Part shown: positions 1 through 8,622 of the stretch, in pieces
Layout of the letters: every line of letters starts with the position of its first letter
Position numbering within the stretch: position 1 is the first letter of the stretch
Assembly: GCF_004919045.1 (NCBI RefSeq)
Contig: NZ_SWDW01000005.1
Span: 1 to 64,000 of the forward strand
Source: Sinomonas albida
Lineage (GTDB): Bacteria > Actinomycetota > Actinomycetes > Actinomycetales > Micrococcaceae
Reading direction: 5' to 3'
DNA: 64,000 bases
Translations under genes and position numbers: made by a program
The notes under the pieces: generated by a model
The model's database searches: none
Seen by the model: the letters and a program-made list of their open reading frames with translations, nothing else
What the model was told of the DNA's origin: nothing

Positions 1-1
1 C

Positions 2-88
2 AGGGCACGCTGGGCGATCAGGTGGAAGCCAGCCCTCAACGCGTTCGCGATCACCTTCGCGGACCGGTTCGAGAGAACCACTCACTGA
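2..88 (+). CDS. C-terminal end of an IS256-family (mutator) transposase, cut by window start
   Basis: The first 28 codons in this frame read RARWAIRWKPALNAFAITFADR and then a short tail before TGA at 86-88. The pattern W-x-x-R-x-W-K-x-A-L-N-x-F-A-I-x-F-x-x-R is the conserved C-terminal tail of IS256/mutator transposases, which catalyse cut-and-paste or copy-out transposition with a DDE domain. The DDE domain itself lies to the left of the window, so it cannot be said whether the element is intact. No terminal inverted repeat is obvious in the 40 bases after the stop; instead a 31-bp repeat array begins at 128. Only a short stretch is visible, so the family call rests on this one motif. Confidence 0.6.
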   Translation, partial: RARWAIRWKPALNAFAITFADRFERTTH

Positions 89-127
89 AACCGCCAAGGC
101 CCCGCACACCGTTTAACTGACAGTCCC

Positions 128-292
128 ACCCGAAATGGCTGTGGGCGGAGGTAGCTGTACCCGAGATGGCTGTGGGCGGAGGTAGCTGTACCCGAGATGG
201 CTGTGGGCGGAGGTATCTGTACCCGAGATGGCTGTGGGCGAGGGTATCTGTACCCGAGATGGCTGTGGGCGAGGGTATCTGTACCCGAGACG
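128..292 (+). repeat. 31-bp tandem array of the GTACCCGAGA core (family A)
   Basis: Five full units of exactly 31 bp start at 128, 159, 190, 221 and 252, and a sixth core lies at 283. Each unit carries the core (A/G)CTGTACCCGAGATGG followed by a G-rich spacer. The first copy is degenerate (ACCCGAAATGG) and the later copies become identical. All cores point the same way here. The array fills the gap between the transposase tail and the ylxP-like gene and ends 27 bp before its ATG. The same core recurs at 42.7, 46.2 and 51.6 kb. Confidence 0.93.
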
Positions 293-318
293 AATGGGGT
301 GGCGGGGAGAATGGGCGC

Positions 319-612
319 ATGTGGATCGCGTGGATCGAGTTCGACATCCTCCTCGGGGACGTGCACACGCTCAAGGAGAAGCGCGCGATCGTGCGTCCGC
401 TCGTGGGCGAGCTGCGGCGGCGATTCGACGTCTCGGCCGCAGAGGTTGGCGCGCAGGAGCTCTATCGCCGGGCCGAACTCGGCGCGGTGCTCGTCACGGC
501 GGACCGGACCCACGCGGTCGAGGTGCTCGACGCCGTCGAACGTTTTGTCGCCGGCCGCCCGGAGCTGGACCTTCTGAGCGCCCGCCGCCGGGAGCTCCGC
601 AGCGACGACTGA
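319..612 (+). CDS. DUF503 / YlxP-like protein
   Basis: A 97-residue protein starting MWIAWIEFDILLGDVHTLKEK, which is the N-terminal signature of the DUF503 family (B. subtilis YlxP), a small protein usually 90-97 residues long that in many bacteria is encoded near nusA-infB-rbfA. The ATG at 319 was chosen because it sits 8 bp after a GGGGAGA ribosome binding site and gives the family length; the open frame extends further upstream only through the repeat array. No infB or rbfA gene is next to it. The last four codons and the stop are part of a 51-bp tandem duplication. The molecular function is unproven; a role linked to translation or ribosome assembly is inferred from its usual neighbours elsewhere. 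Confidence 0.85.
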   Translation: MWIAWIEFDILLGDVHTLKEKRAIVRPLVGELRRRFDVSAAEVGAQELYRRAELGAVLVTADRTHAVEVLDAVERFVAGRPELDLLSARRRELRSDD

Positions 613-715
613 CCAGGCAGGTCTGGACCCTGGCGCGCCGGTCAGGGCGCGAGCGACGACTGACCAGGCAGGTCTGGACCCTGGCGCGCCGGTCAGGGCG
701 CGAGCGACGACTGAC
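601..715 (+). repeat. 51-bp tandem duplication that includes the ylxP stop codon
   Basis: AGCGACGACTGACCAGG begins identical 51-bp units at 601 and 652, and a third, broken unit begins at 703. The first unit starts inside the ylxP-like gene and contains its final codons plus TGA, so the stop codon and its surroundings appear three times. Each unit also contains a short inverted pair around CTGGCGCGCCGGTCAG. The rest of the gap to purL (716-895) holds a further 18-bp direct repeat (GCGCACGGATCCCAGCGC at 749 and 778) and the hairpin listed next. Confidence 0.9.
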
Positions 716-812
716 TGAGCGGGTCTGGGCCCGCCCGCACGGGCCACGGCGCACGGATCCCAGCGCGCCGGGCGACCGCGCACGGATCCCAGCGCACGGG
801 TCAGAACGGAAA

Positions 813-874
813 CGCCCCGCCCTTCGGACTTCGCTCCCCGCTGGCGCAGGGGGCAGGATCCGAAGGGCGGGGCG
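813..874 (-). terminator. Probable terminator of the pur operon
   Basis: A perfect 16-bp inverted repeat, CGCCCCGCCCTTCGGA (813-828) and its complement (859-874), separated by 30 bases, lies 21 bp beyond the purL stop on the minus strand. The stem is very GC-rich and is followed in the minus direction by a short T-containing stretch (CGTTTCCGTT) rather than a clean U-tract, so it may be a non-canonical intrinsic terminator or an mRNA 3'-end stabiliser. Confidence 0.6.
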
Positions 875-895
875 ATCCCGCTACGCCGAGAGAGC

Positions 896-3211
896 TCAGC
901 CGAAGTGCTTCGGCAGCGTCCCCTCGTGCGCCTCGCGCAGCTCGGCGATCGGCAGGTCGAAGAGGCCCTGGACCTCGAGCGCGGTGGCCAGGACATCGAC
1001 GACGCCGAGGCGCACCACCGGGAACTGGCGGGCGGTGGCCATGTCGTTGAAGCGCACCTCCTCGGAGCGCGGGACGGCGACGACGGCGCGTGCCTGCGAC
1101 TCCGAGAACAGCGCCGTGAACGCATCCACGCCGTCGCGCGCGCACAGGTCGTCGAGCGCAATGCGCGCCCCGACGCCGAAGCGGAGGACCATCTCGGACA
1201 GGGCCGCGGCGAGGCCGCCCTCGGAAAGGTCGTGGGCCGAGTCGATCATGCCGTCGCGCGAGGCGTTGATGAGGATCGCGCCGAGCGTCTTCTCCGCCTC
1301 GAGGTCGAGCTTCGGCGGCAGGCCCCCGAGGTGCCCGCGCAGGTTCGCGAACTCTGAGCCGTCCAGCTCGTCGCGCGTGGTGCCGAGGAGGTAGATCGCT
1401 TGGCCGTCCGCGTTCTGTTGCCAGCCCGAGGGCGTGCGGCGATCGACGTCGTCGAACTTGCCCAGGACGCCGACCACCGGGGTGGGGTGGATCGCCGTGG
1501 TGCCTGTCTGGTTGTAGAGCGAGACGTTGCCGCCCGTCACCGGGATGCCCAGCGTCTGGCACGCGTCGGCGAGGCCGCGCACGGCCTCCGCGAACTGCCA
1601 CATGACCTCGGGGTCCTCGGGGGAGCCGAAGTTGAGGCAGTCGGTCACGGCCATCGGCACGGCGCCGGACGTCGCGACGTTCCGGTACGACTCCGCGAGC
1701 GCGAGCTGCGCGCCGGTGTAGGGGTCGAGGTACGCGTAGCGGCCGTTCGCGTCCGTCGAGATCGCGACGCCGAGCCCGGTCTCCTCGTCGACGCGAATCA
1801 CGCCGGCGTCGTCGGGGGACGCGAGGGCCGTGTTGCCGCCCACGTAGTGGTCGTACTGCTTCGTGACCCACGACTTGTCGCACATGTTCGGCGACGCCAT
1901 GAGCTCAAGCACGGCGGCCCTGAGCTGGTCGCCGGCCGCGGGCAGGTCCGCGCCGGCGTGCGACGCGCGGAAGCCGTCCGCCTGGACCTGATCGAGCCAC
2001 TCGGGCCGGTTGAACGGGCGGTTGTAGACCGGGCCCTCGTGCGCGACGGTCCGGGGGTCGACGTCGACGATCGTCGCGCCTTCCCACGTGATGACGAGCC
2101 GGCCCGAATCCGTGACCTCGCCGAGCCACGAGAACTCGACGTTCCACTTCTCCATGACCTTCTCGAACTCGGCCACGTTCTCCGGCGTCACGACCGCCAT
2201 CATGCGTTCCTGCGACTCGGACATGAGGATCTCGCCCGGCGTCAGGGTCGGGTCGCGGAGCAGGACGTTCGTGAGCTCGACGCGCATGCCGCCCTCGCCG
2301 TTCGAGGCGAGCTCCGACGTCGCGCACGAAATGCCGGCGGCGCCGAGGTCCTGGATGCCCTCGACGAGCGAGTGCTTGAAGAGCTCGAGGCAGCACTCGA
2401 TGAGCACCTTCTCCGCGAACGGGTCGCCGACCTGGACGGCGGGGCGCTTCGAGGGCTTCGAGTCGTCGAAGGACTCGGAAGCCAGAACAGAGGCCCCGCC
2501 GATCCCGTCGCCGCCCGTGCGCGCGCCGAACAGCACCACGCGGTTCCCCACGCCGGACGCGTTCGCGAGGCGCAGGTCCTCGTGGCGGAGGACGCCGACG
2601 GCGAGTGCGTTCACGAGGGGGTTGGCCTGGTACACGGAGTCGAATACGACCTCGCCGCCGATGTTCGGCAGGCCGAGCGAGTTGCCGTAGCCGCCGATGC
2701 CCGAGACGATGCCGTGCACGAGGCGGGCCGTGTCCGGGTGGTCGATCGCGCCGAAGCGCAGCGGGTCCATGACGGCCACGGGGCGCGCACCCATCGAGAT
2801 GATGTCGCGCACGATGCCACCGATGCCGGTCGCGGCGCCCTGGTACGGCTCGACGAACGAGGGGTGGTTGTGGGACTCGACCTTGAACGTGACGGCCCAG
2901 CCGTCGCCGAGGTCGGTCACACCGGCGTTCTCGCCGATGCCCACCATCATGTCCTTCTTCATCTCGTCCGTGAGCTTCTCGCCGAACTGGCGGAGGTGCA
3001 CCTTCGAGGACTTGTAGGAGCAGTGCTCGCTCCACATGACCGAGTACATCGCGAGCTCGGCGGCGGTGGGCCGGCGGTCGAGGAGCTTGACGATCTCCTC
3101 GAACTCGTTCTGCTTGAGGCCCAGCTCGGCCCAGGGCAGTTCGACGTCCGGGGTCCCCGCGGCGTGCTCGACGGTGTCGATGTTGAACTTCTGCACAGTT
3201 GTCTCGCTCAC
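896..3211 (-). CDS. purL: Phosphoribosylformylglycinamidine synthase subunit PurL
   Basis: A 771-residue small-type PurL, the synthase subunit that converts FGAR to FGAM with ATP and with ammonia delivered by PurQ, the fourth step of purine synthesis in the cytosol. The family motif SEHCSYKS is at residues 61-68, followed by a GIGENAG loop and KVESHNHPS (about 90-115), then the repeated AIRS-type ATP-binding halves. The GTG start at 3211 overlaps the purQ stop by 4 bp (GTGA), a standard translational-coupling arrangement, and the length is normal for the short PurL that works with separate PurQ and PurS. It is the last gene of purSQL and is followed by a strong hairpin. Confidence 0.97.
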   Translation of the reverse strand: MSETTVQKFNIDTVEHAAGTPDVELPWAELGLKQNEFEEIVKLLDRRPTAAELAMYSVMWSEHCSYKSSKVHLRQFGEKLTDEMKKDMMVGIGENAGVTDLGDGWAVTFKVESHNHPSFVEPYQGAATGIGGIVRDIISMGARPVAVMDPLRFGAIDHPDTARLVHGIVSGIGGYGNSLGLPNIGGEVVFDSVYQANPLVNALAVGVLRHEDLRLANASGVGNRVVLFGARTGGDGIGGASVLASESFDDSKPSKRPAVQVGDPFAEKVLIECCLELFKHSLVEGIQDLGAAGISCATSELASNGEGGMRVELTNVLLRDPTLTPGEILMSESQERMMAVVTPENVAEFEKVMEKWNVEFSWLGEVTDSGRLVITWEGATIVDVDPRTVAHEGPVYNRPFNRPEWLDQVQADGFRASHAGADLPAAGDQLRAAVLELMASPNMCDKSWVTKQYDHYVGGNTALASPDDAGVIRVDEETGLGVAISTDANGRYAYLDPYTGAQLALAESYRNVATSGAVPMAVTDCLNFGSPEDPEVMWQFAEAVRGLADACQTLGIPVTGGNVSLYNQTGTTAIHPTPVVGVLGKFDDVDRRTPSGWQQNADGQAIYLLGTTRDELDGSEFANLRGHLGGLPPKLDLEAEKTLGAILINASRDGMIDSAHDLSEGGLAAALSEMVLRFGVGARIALDDLCARDGVDAFTALFSESQARAVVAVPRSEEVRFNDMATARQFPVVRLGVVDVLATALEVQGLFDLPIAELREAHEGTLPKHFG

Positions 3212-3981
3212 TTTGCCTCTCCCACGAGCTGGCTGAGGACGGACGCGAAGAAGCCGAGGCCGTCGGTGCTGTAGTGTCCGTCGGCGCCGAGGGGGCCGAA
3301 ACCAGGCTCGACGGCGTGCTCGGGGTGCGGCATGAGGCCCACGACGTTGCCCGCCGAGTTGGTGATGCCGGCGATCCCGCGGCGCGAGCCGTTCGGGTTC
3401 CAGCCGACATAGCGGAACGCGACGCGGCCCTCGGCCTCGAGCTCGTCGAGCGTCTTCTCGTCCGCGACGTACTGGCCGTCCTGGTTCTTGAGGACGATCG
3501 TGATCTCCTGGCCGTCCGCGTACTGGTTGGTCCACGCGGTGCGGTTGTTCTCGACCCGGAGCGTCTGGTCGCGGCAGATGAACTTGAGGTGGTCGTTCTT
3601 GACCATCGACCCCGGCAGGAGGTGAGCCTCGGTGAGGATCTGGAATCCATTGCAGATGCCGAGCACGGGCAGCTTGTCGATCGAGTTCGCGGCGTCGACG
3701 ATCTTCGCCATGAGCGGCGCGAACCGCGCGATCGCGCCCGCGCGCAGGTAGTCGCCGTAGGAGAAGCCGCCGGGGATGACGACGGCGTCGACGCCACGGA
3801 GCGCAGCGGGATCCGTGTCCGCGTGCCACAGCGGGACGGGGGTCGCGCCCGCAAGCCGCACGGCCCGCGCGGCGTCGCGGTCGTCGAGCGTGCCGGGGAA
3901 CGTGACGACGCCGATCTTGGCATCCGTCAGCGGCGCGGTCTCGGATCCGCCGAGGTCCGCAATGAGAGGGGTTTCGCTCAT
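3208..3981 (-). CDS. purQ: Phosphoribosylformylglycinamidine synthase subunit PurQ
   Basis: A 257-residue class-I glutamine amidotransferase subunit that supplies ammonia to PurL. The nucleophile elbow [10 protein letters not shown] places the catalytic Cys at 110, and the MPHPEHAVE segment gives His219 and Glu221 of the triad. The protein begins about 20 residues before the usual [14 protein letters not shown] start, so it has a short unstructured N-terminal extension typical of related Actinobacteria. It starts 2 bp after the purS stop and overlaps purL by 4 bp, so purS, purQ and purL are surely co-translated in a fixed ratio. Confidence 0.97.
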   Translation of the reverse strand: MSETPLIADLGGSETAPLTDAKIGVVTFPGTLDDRDAARAVRLAGATPVPLWHADTDPAALRGVDAVVIPGGFSYGDYLRAGAIARFAPLMAKIVDAANSIDKLPVLGICNGFQILTEAHLLPGSMVKNDHLKFICRDQTLRVENNRTAWTNQYADGQEITIVLKNQDGQYVADEKTLDELEAEGRVAFRYVGWNPNGSRRGIAGITNSAGNVVGLMPHPEHAVEPGFGPLGADGHYSTDGLGFFASVLSQLVGEAK

Positions 3982-3983
3982 GC

Positions 3984-4274
3984 TCAGACCGCCTCGGGGG
4001 CGCCCGCGACGTCCTCCGACGCCGTCTCGTCGAGGACCTCGACGTTGACCACATCTTCGATCACGGGGTTGGAGAGCATCGTCGCGGCGGCGTTGCGGGC
4101 CTGCTCGAGGATCTCCTCGGTCACCTCGCCGTCCACGGTCAGCTCGAAGCGCTTGCCCTGGCGAACACCGCTGAAGGCCGTGAAGCCGAGCCGCGGAAGG
4201 GCACCCACGATCGCCTTCCCCTGGGGGTCGAGAATCTCGGGTTTCGGCATGACATCGACAACGATCCGGGGCAT
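3984..4274 (-). CDS. purS: Phosphoribosylformylglycinamidine synthase subunit PurS
   Basis: A 96-residue protein, [21 protein letters not shown], matching PurS, the small dimeric subunit that bridges PurL and PurQ in the three-component FGAM synthase. The signature V-x-P-K-x-x-x-x-D-P-Q-G-x-A is complete. The ATG at 4274 follows an AGGAG site at 6-10 bp spacing. The C-terminal 20 residues are acidic and Ala-rich, longer than the minimal 80-residue PurS. It is the first gene of the operon; about 150 bp separate it from the divergent SEC-C gene. Confidence 0.95.
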   Translation of the reverse strand: MPRIVVDVMPKPEILDPQGKAIVGALPRLGFTAFSGVRQGKRFELTVDGEVTEEILEQARNAAATMLSNPVIEDVVNVEVLDETASEDVAGAPEAV

Positions 4275-4425
4275 CGAGGAGGCTCCTGTGCTTGAGGGTG
4301 AGTGGGCAAGCCACTGGGAGTGCCCCGTCACGCCGAGCGCGGGACAGTGAACTCCGCGAGCTTGCAGCCCCGATTCTACCGGAGGGGCCCCAGACCGCCG
4401 GAATCCCGGAGCTAATCTTGGGTCC

Positions 4426-4821
4426 GTGACGTTCGATCCCGATTCCCGCTGCCCCTGCGGCACCGGCGAGACCTATGGTTCGTGCTGCGGCCGCTTCCAT
4501 GCCGGCGGGGCCGCACCGACCGCGGAGGCCCTCATGCGCTCGCGGTTCAGCGCGTTCGCGCTCGCCCCCGAACCCGGCATGGCGGACTACCTTCTCGCCA
4601 CGTGGCATCCGTCGACCCGGCCGGCCACGCTGGAACTCGACGACGGCACGCGGTGGCGACGCCTCGCCGTCGTCCGCGTCGAGGCGGGCGGTCCGTTCGA
4701 CGGCGCAGGGATTGTCGAGTTCGCCGCCCATTACACGGACGACGGCGGGCGGGGAGTCATGCGGGAGACCTCGCGTTTTGTGCGCGAGGACGGGCGTTGG
4801 CTCTACGTCGAGGCCGTCTAG
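4426..4821 (+). CDS. YchJ-family (UPF0225) SEC-C motif protein
   Basis: A 131-residue protein with an N-terminal zinc-binding SEC-C knuckle, [17 protein letters not shown] (residues 9-25), followed by a cystatin/NTF2-like domain ending [13 protein letters not shown], the layout of E. coli YchJ and the UPF0225 family. The motif MRSRFSAF after the knuckle is characteristic. Function is unknown; SEC-C modules bind zinc and often mediate protein contacts. The GTG at 4426 gives the family length but has only a distant GGAG (about 14 bp). It runs convergently with the next gene, 26 bp between stops. Confidence 0.85.
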   Translation: MTFDPDSRCPCGTGETYGSCCGRFHAGGAAPTAEALMRSRFSAFALAPEPGMADYLLATWHPSTRPATLELDDGTRWRRLAVVRVEAGGPFDGAGIVEFAAHYTDDGGRGVMRETSRFVREDGRWLYVEAV

Positions 4822-4847
4822 CCGGATAGCCGGGTCCAGCGACCCCG

Positions 4848-5837
4848 TCAGGGGAGGAGCGACGCCAAGGGGGCGATCGCCGTCGTCAGTCGTTCGCGCA
4901 GCACCGCAGCCTCGGACGCGAAGCCGCGCTGGAGCTCGACGTACTCTGCCTTCCCGGCGGGCGTCTCGATGCGGATGGGGGAGTAGCCCCAGTCGCTGAG
5001 GTCGTAGGGCGAGGCCTGCATGTCCATCTCGCGGATGCGCTGGGCGAGCTCGAAGCAGTCCATGAGCAGCTCGCCGGGCACCGCAGCCCCGAGCTTGTAC
5101 GCCCACTTGTAGAGGTCCATGTTCGCGTGCAGGCAGCCGGGCTGTTCGAGGTGTCGCTGCGTCTCGCGCGTGGGCTGGAGCTCGTTGCGGGGCGCGGCGT
5201 CCGGCGTGTAGAAGCGGAACGCGTCGAAGTGCGTGCACCGGATCCGGCTCTCCTCGACCACGCGGTCGGTCCCCTCAGCGCCGAGCCGAAGCGGGAGGTA
5301 CTCGTGCCGGATCCCGAACTTCTCCGAGTGGTACGCCATGGCCCATTCGTGCAGTCCGAAGCAGCCGAACTGCGCGGGCCGCTGAGCCGTTCCGCTCAGG
5401 ATGACGCGGCTGAAGCGCACGGTCTCCTCGCGCTCGGCGACGTACCCCTCCGCATCGAGGACGACGGCGGGCGTCCTCTCCCGCACGCCCGCGGCCTCGC
5501 GCTCGGCGTCCGTGAGCGCGCGGTAGTGCTTCCAGCCGAGCCGCTCCGCAGCGCCGTCGCCCGCGAGCGCGACGCCCGCGCCTGGGTGCCAGCGCCCAAG
5601 CTGCCCCGGCTTGTGGGTGTAGTACGTGAACAGGAAGTCCTCGACCGGGTGCTTCTTCCGCGCGTTCCGCCGCGCGACGAACGGCTCGGCGAATCGCGCG
5701 GCCCGTTCGGCGTGGGCCTGGGCGCGCGGCAGCCACTCGTCCTCGTGGAGGACGACGGCGGGGGCGACCGGAGCGGGCAAAGGCACCACTCCATTATCCT
5801 CGCCCGCCGAGTTCCCCAACTTTTGCGCCTTGTTCAC
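4848..5837 (-). CDS. Actinobacterial protein labelled 3-methyladenine DNA glycosylase in relatives
   Basis: A 329-residue protein with the blocks [24 protein letters not shown] (split here as [11 protein letters not shown], then RWHPG), [13 protein letters not shown] and [19 protein letters not shown]. It matches a widespread actinobacterial family that databases often call 3-methyladenine DNA glycosylase, but I see neither a helix-hairpin-helix GPD motif nor an AAG fold, so the enzymatic label is doubtful. Conserved His, Cys and Glu residues ([16 protein letters not shown]) suggest a metal or active site. The GTG at 5837 has no Shine-Dalgarno, and internal GTG codons near residues 17-18 are possible starts. 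It lies head-to-tail behind the OhrR-like gene with 12 bp between. Confidence 0.6.
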   Translation of the reverse strand: MNKAQKLGNSAGEDNGVVPLPAPVAPAVVLHEDEWLPRAQAHAERAARFAEPFVARRNARKKHPVEDFLFTYYTHKPGQLGRWHPGAGVALAGDGAAERLGWKHYRALTDAEREAAGVRERTPAVVLDAEGYVAEREETVRFSRVILSGTAQRPAQFGCFGLHEWAMAYHSEKFGIRHEYLPLRLGAEGTDRVVEESRIRCTHFDAFRFYTPDAAPRNELQPTRETQRHLEQPGCLHANMDLYKWAYKLGAAVPGELLMDCFELAQRIREMDMQASPYDLSDWGYSPIRIETPAGKAEYVELQRGFASEAAVLRERLTTAIAPLASLLP

Positions 5838-5849
5838 CAGCTTTAAGCT

Positions 5850-6422
5850 TCAATCCGCGGCGGGTTGCTGGAATTCACCGGCAGGTCGCGCCGTCGTCGT
5901 CTCTAAAGCTGGGGAAGTTGGGAACGTCGCTGGGGAAGTCGGCCGCGGGACCGTGCCGTCGAGGCCCCGGCTCGCCTGCGCCGCGCCGATGAGTTTCATC
6001 ATGGACTGGTGCAGCTCCTCGGCGTCCTCGCGCGAGATGTTGAGCCGGGACATCATCGTCACGGGCACAGCGAGCGCCCGGTTGCGCAGCTCGCGCCCCG
6101 CCGGAGTGAGTGCGACGTCGAGGGCACGCTCGTCCCCGGCCTTCCGCGCGCGCGTCACGAGCCCGGACTCCTCGAGCCGCTTGAGGAGCGGCGTCACGGT
6201 CGCGGGCTCGAGCAGCAGCGCTTCGCTGATGTCGCGCACGGTGCGCGGGCTCCGCTCCCAGAGCGCGAGCATCACGAGGTACTGCGGATGCGTGAGTCCC
6301 ATGGGCTCCAGCACGGGGCGGTAGGCCGCCACGACGCTCCGGCTCGCGACGCTCAGGGCGAAGCACAGCTGGCGTTCGAGGAGGAGATCGTCCGTGGGCG
6401 TATCGGTCTCGGGGGGCAGCAT
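5850..6422 (-). CDS. MarR-family regulator, OhrR-like
   Basis: A 190-residue winged-helix protein. Residues 13-22, LLLERQLCFALSVASR, carry the single reactive Cys (Cys20) in the LCFAL context that marks OhrR, the organic-peroxide sensor which releases DNA when this cysteine is oxidised. The winged helix spans about 30-110 (VRDISEALLLEPATVTPLLKR is the recognition region). The last 45 residues are a Pro/Thr/Ala-rich tail not present in typical 140-150-residue OhrR proteins. A perfect palindrome lies 13 bp upstream of its start, so autoregulation is likely. No ohr peroxidase gene is in the window; the divergent gene encodes a small unknown protein. Confidence 0.8.
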   Translation of the reverse strand: MLPPETDTPTDDLLLERQLCFALSVASRSVVAAYRPVLEPMGLTHPQYLVMLALWERSPRTVRDISEALLLEPATVTPLLKRLEESGLVTRARKAGDERALDVALTPAGRELRNRALAVPVTMMSRLNISREDAEELHQSMMKLIGAAQASRGLDGTVPRPTSPATFPTSPALETTTARPAGEFQQPAAD

Positions 6423-6435
6423 GCGTCTCCATTAA

Positions 6436-6475
6436 TTAGTGCACTAACAATCAGGGTACTATGTGATGAGTACCC
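6436..6475. promoter_or_regulatory. Candidate MarR/OhrR operator between divergent genes
   Basis: TTAGTGCACTAA (6436-6447) is a perfect 12-bp palindrome in an AT-rich stretch just 13 bp upstream of the ohrR-like ATG. A second inverted repeat, GGGTACT (6454-6460) and AGTACCC (6469-6475), with 8 bp between, lies on the side of the divergent small gene. The pair sits exactly where a dimeric winged-helix repressor would control both promoters. Confidence 0.6.
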
Positions 6476-6510
6476 ATTCCGAACGGACCCAAGCACCCGA
6501 AGGACAGGAC

Positions 6511-6735
6511 ATGGCTCAGGAGAACTTCGTCCAACGGTTCATGCGCGCCACCGGTCGCCTCCGCGCCGTCTTCGGCCCCGCCCATCGCGGCACCACCGTC
6601 GGCGAGATGACGGAGCAGAGCAAGGCCGTCCTCGCCCAGCGCGAAGCCGAGGCCCAGCAGTGGGAGACGATCACGCGCGCCGACGGCAGCACGTACGTGG
6701 TCCCGAAGGATCCCACGGACCGCTCCCTGCGCTGA
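6511..6735 (+). CDS. Small conserved protein, paralogue of the next gene
   Basis: A 74-residue hydrophilic protein with no recognised domain. The ATG at 6511 is preferred over an in-frame ATG at 6463 because it follows AAGGACAGGAC. It shares a pattern with the neighbouring 87-residue protein: F-M-x-A-T-x-R, five variable residues, F-x-P-x-H-R-G near the middle, and a C-terminal D-G/E-G-x-x-Y-x-V-x-K. It is divergent from the OhrR-like regulator, and a palindrome lies between them, so it may be peroxide-responsive (inference). Function unknown. Confidence 0.7.
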   Translation: MAQENFVQRFMRATGRLRAVFGPAHRGTTVGEMTEQSKAVLAQREAEAQQWETITRADGSTYVVPKDPTDRSLR

Positions 6736-6817
6736 GCGAGCCGAAAACGCCTCCGTCCGGCCTGAGCCCTGCGTCACACCGGGCGTAAAATGGCGCAAAG
6801 CGGGAGGGGGTGATGAC

Positions 6818-7081
6818 ATGCCCGATTCGCGGAAGCATCCCGAGGCTCCGGTGCAGAAGACCGGCGAGCACGAGCACAGTGTCCTGGGCAAGTTCATGGA
6901 CGCGACGGAGCGCGCGGCGAAGATTCTCGTCTTCCCGCATCGCGGAGACATCAGCGCCCCCGTGGTCCACAAGCACGACGAATACGAAGAGGCATCCGAG
7001 GAAGAGCTGCGGACCTTCGAGGTCGAGACGGATTCCGAAGGCCACCACTATGCCGTCCGGAAGTCCGACGAGGAGCGCTGA
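6818..7081 (+). CDS. Small conserved protein, paralogue of the previous gene
   Basis: An 87-residue, acidic, soluble protein. Residues 26-45 contain FMDATERAAKILVFPHRGD, which aligns with FMRATGRLRAVFGPAHRG in the gene upstream, and the end TDSEGHHYAVRK aligns with TRADGSTYVVPK. A strong purine-rich ribosome binding site (GGGAGGGGGTG) precedes the ATG. The two genes are 82 bp apart and probably arose by tandem duplication. A bidirectional terminator follows. No function is assigned. Confidence 0.75.
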   Translation: MPDSRKHPEAPVQKTGEHEHSVLGKFMDATERAAKILVFPHRGDISAPVVHKHDEYEEASEEELRTFEVETDSEGHHYAVRKSDEER

Positions 7082-7098
7082 GCAAGAGGCTCAGACGT

Positions 7099-7138
7099 GA
7101 ACGGACGACGGCGGGTGCGCGCCCGCCGTCGTCCGTTC
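7099..7138. terminator. Bidirectional terminator between convergent genes
   Basis: A perfect 17-bp stem, GAACGGACGACGGCGGG (7099-7115) against 7122-7138, with a 6-base TGCGCG loop, lies between the convergent small gene and lysC. There is no long U-tract on either side. Near-copies of the same stem flank the aceA-aceB gap (32.87-32.98 kb). Confidence 0.8.
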
Positions 7139-7191
7139 AGCGATTCAAGGGGAACCCGGGCACTCGCGGCGCCCGGGGTCGAGCCTCGGGG

Positions 7192-8505
7192 TCAGCGGCC
7201 GGTGCCGCCGTACACGGTGGCCTCGATCTCGGCGTCGAGGTTGAACGCCGTGTGGATCGCGCGGACCGCGGCGTCGAGCAGGTCGGCGCGGGTCACCACG
7301 GAGATGCGGATCTCCGAGGTCGAGATCATGTCGATGTTGATGCCCGCGTCGGAGAGCGCCTTGAAGAACGTGGCGGAGACGCCGGGGTGGGAGCGCATGC
7401 CCGCGCCGATGAGCGAGAGTTTGCCGATCTCGGCGTTGTACTCGATGTCCTCGAAGCCGATCTCCGGCTGGGCCGCCCGGAGGGCGTTCAGCGCGCTCGC
7501 GCCCTCGATGATCGGGAGCGTGAAGGAGATGTCCGTCTTGCCGCGCCCGAATGTCGAGACGTTCTGGACGATCATGTCGATGTTCGAGTTCGCCTTCGCG
7601 ATGACCTGGAAGATCGCGGCCGCCTTGCCCGGGATGTCGGGGACGCCGACCACGGTGACCTTGGCCTCTGATCGGTCGTGCGCGACGCCGGAGATGATGG
7701 GCTGTTCCAAGGCGACTCCCTCGTTGATCGTGATCTTGTCTTCCGGGGCGGGCAGGACCCACGTCCCCTCGCGGTGGCTGAACGAGGACCGCACGTGGAG
7801 CGGAACCCCGAAGCGGCGCGCGTACTCGACGCAGCGCAGGTGGAGGATTTTCGCGCCGGACGCGGCGAGCTCGAGCATCTCCTCGCTCGAGATCGTCTCG
7901 ATCTTGCGCGCGGACGGCACCACGCGCGGATCGGCGGTGTAGACGCCGTCCACGTCGGTGTAGATCTCGCAGACGTCGGCCTCGAGGGCCGCAGCGAGCG
8001 CGACCGCGGTCGTGTCCGAGCCACCGCGCCCCAGCGTCGTGATGTCGTGGCTCTCGTGGCTCACGCCCTGGAAGCCCGCGACGATCGCGATGTTGCCCTT
8101 GTCGAGCGAGGTCCTGATGCGGTGCGGGTCGACCTCGATGATGCGTGCCTTGCCGTGCGTGCCGTCCGTGATCATGCCGGCCTGCGAGCCCGTGAACGAC
8201 TGCGCCCTGTGCCCCAGCTCGTCGATGGCCATCGCGAGGAGCGCCATGGACATGCGCTCGCCGGCCGAGAGGAGCATGTCCATCTCGCGGGCAGGGGCGC
8301 TGTCGGTGATCTGCGCGGCGAGGTCCAGGAGCTCGTCAGTGGTGTCACCCATCGCGGAGACCACGACGACGACCTCGTGGCCAGCCTCGTGGTAGTCCAC
8401 GACGCGCTGCGCGACCCGCTTGACGCCCGCCGCGTCGGCGACCGAGGACCCGCCGAACTTCTGGACGACGAGTTGCTTGGCGGGCAGCACAGGAGGAAGC
8501 GACAT
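7192..8505 (-). CDS. lysC: Aspartate kinase
   Basis: A 437-residue aspartokinase, which phosphorylates L-aspartate as the first step to lysine, threonine, methionine and diaminopimelate. The kinase motif [12 protein letters not shown] is at about residues 12-23, GFQG with [10 protein letters not shown] near 150-170, and two ACT domains fill the last 170 residues ([11 protein letters not shown] and [15 protein letters not shown]), the feedback-control sites for lysine and threonine. The ATG at 8505 was chosen because the family begins [12 protein letters not shown]; the frame extends 15 codons upstream without support. In relatives asd usually follows; here a terminator follows instead. In many Actinobacteria an internal start makes a separate beta subunit. 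Confidence 0.96.
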   Translation of the reverse strand: MSLPPVLPAKQLVVQKFGGSSVADAAGVKRVAQRVVDYHEAGHEVVVVVSAMGDTTDELLDLAAQITDSAPAREMDMLLSAGERMSMALLAMAIDELGHRAQSFTGSQAGMITDGTHGKARIIEVDPHRIRTSLDKGNIAIVAGFQGVSHESHDITTLGRGGSDTTAVALAAALEADVCEIYTDVDGVYTADPRVVPSARKIETISSEEMLELAASGAKILHLRCVEYARRFGVPLHVRSSFSHREGTWVLPAPEDKITINEGVALEQPIISGVAHDRSEAKVTVVGVPDIPGKAAAIFQVIAKANSNIDMIVQNVSTFGRGKTDISFTLPIIEGASALNALRAAQPEIGFEDIEYNAEIGKLSLIGAGMRSHPGVSATFFKALSDAGINIDMISTSEIRISVVTRADLLDAAVRAIHTAFNLDAEIEATVYGGTGR

Positions 8506-8622
8506 ACGGGCACACTCACTGGGACGTAGGGGAGCGGAGATTCGCTGCAATTCTATCGGCAGGCCTCTTCGAGCTTCACAGTGTGACGGTTAGGCTGGCG
8601 CGCGCCCTGCCGCTGCCGTCGG

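Noticed and set aside
2-600. Complete insertion sequence at the left edge
   Set aside because: Only 28 codons of a transposase tail are visible and no terminal inverted repeat can be assigned.
1400-3274. Long open frame on the plus strand opposite purL
   Set aside because: It is antisense to purL with perfect family motifs on the minus strand; high GC gives long shadow frames. No similarity in the translated product.
8506-8622. Lysine riboswitch before lysC
   Set aside because: The leader is short (117 bp to the next gene) and shows no lysine-riboswitch core; Actinobacterial lysC is normally controlled by enzyme feedback.
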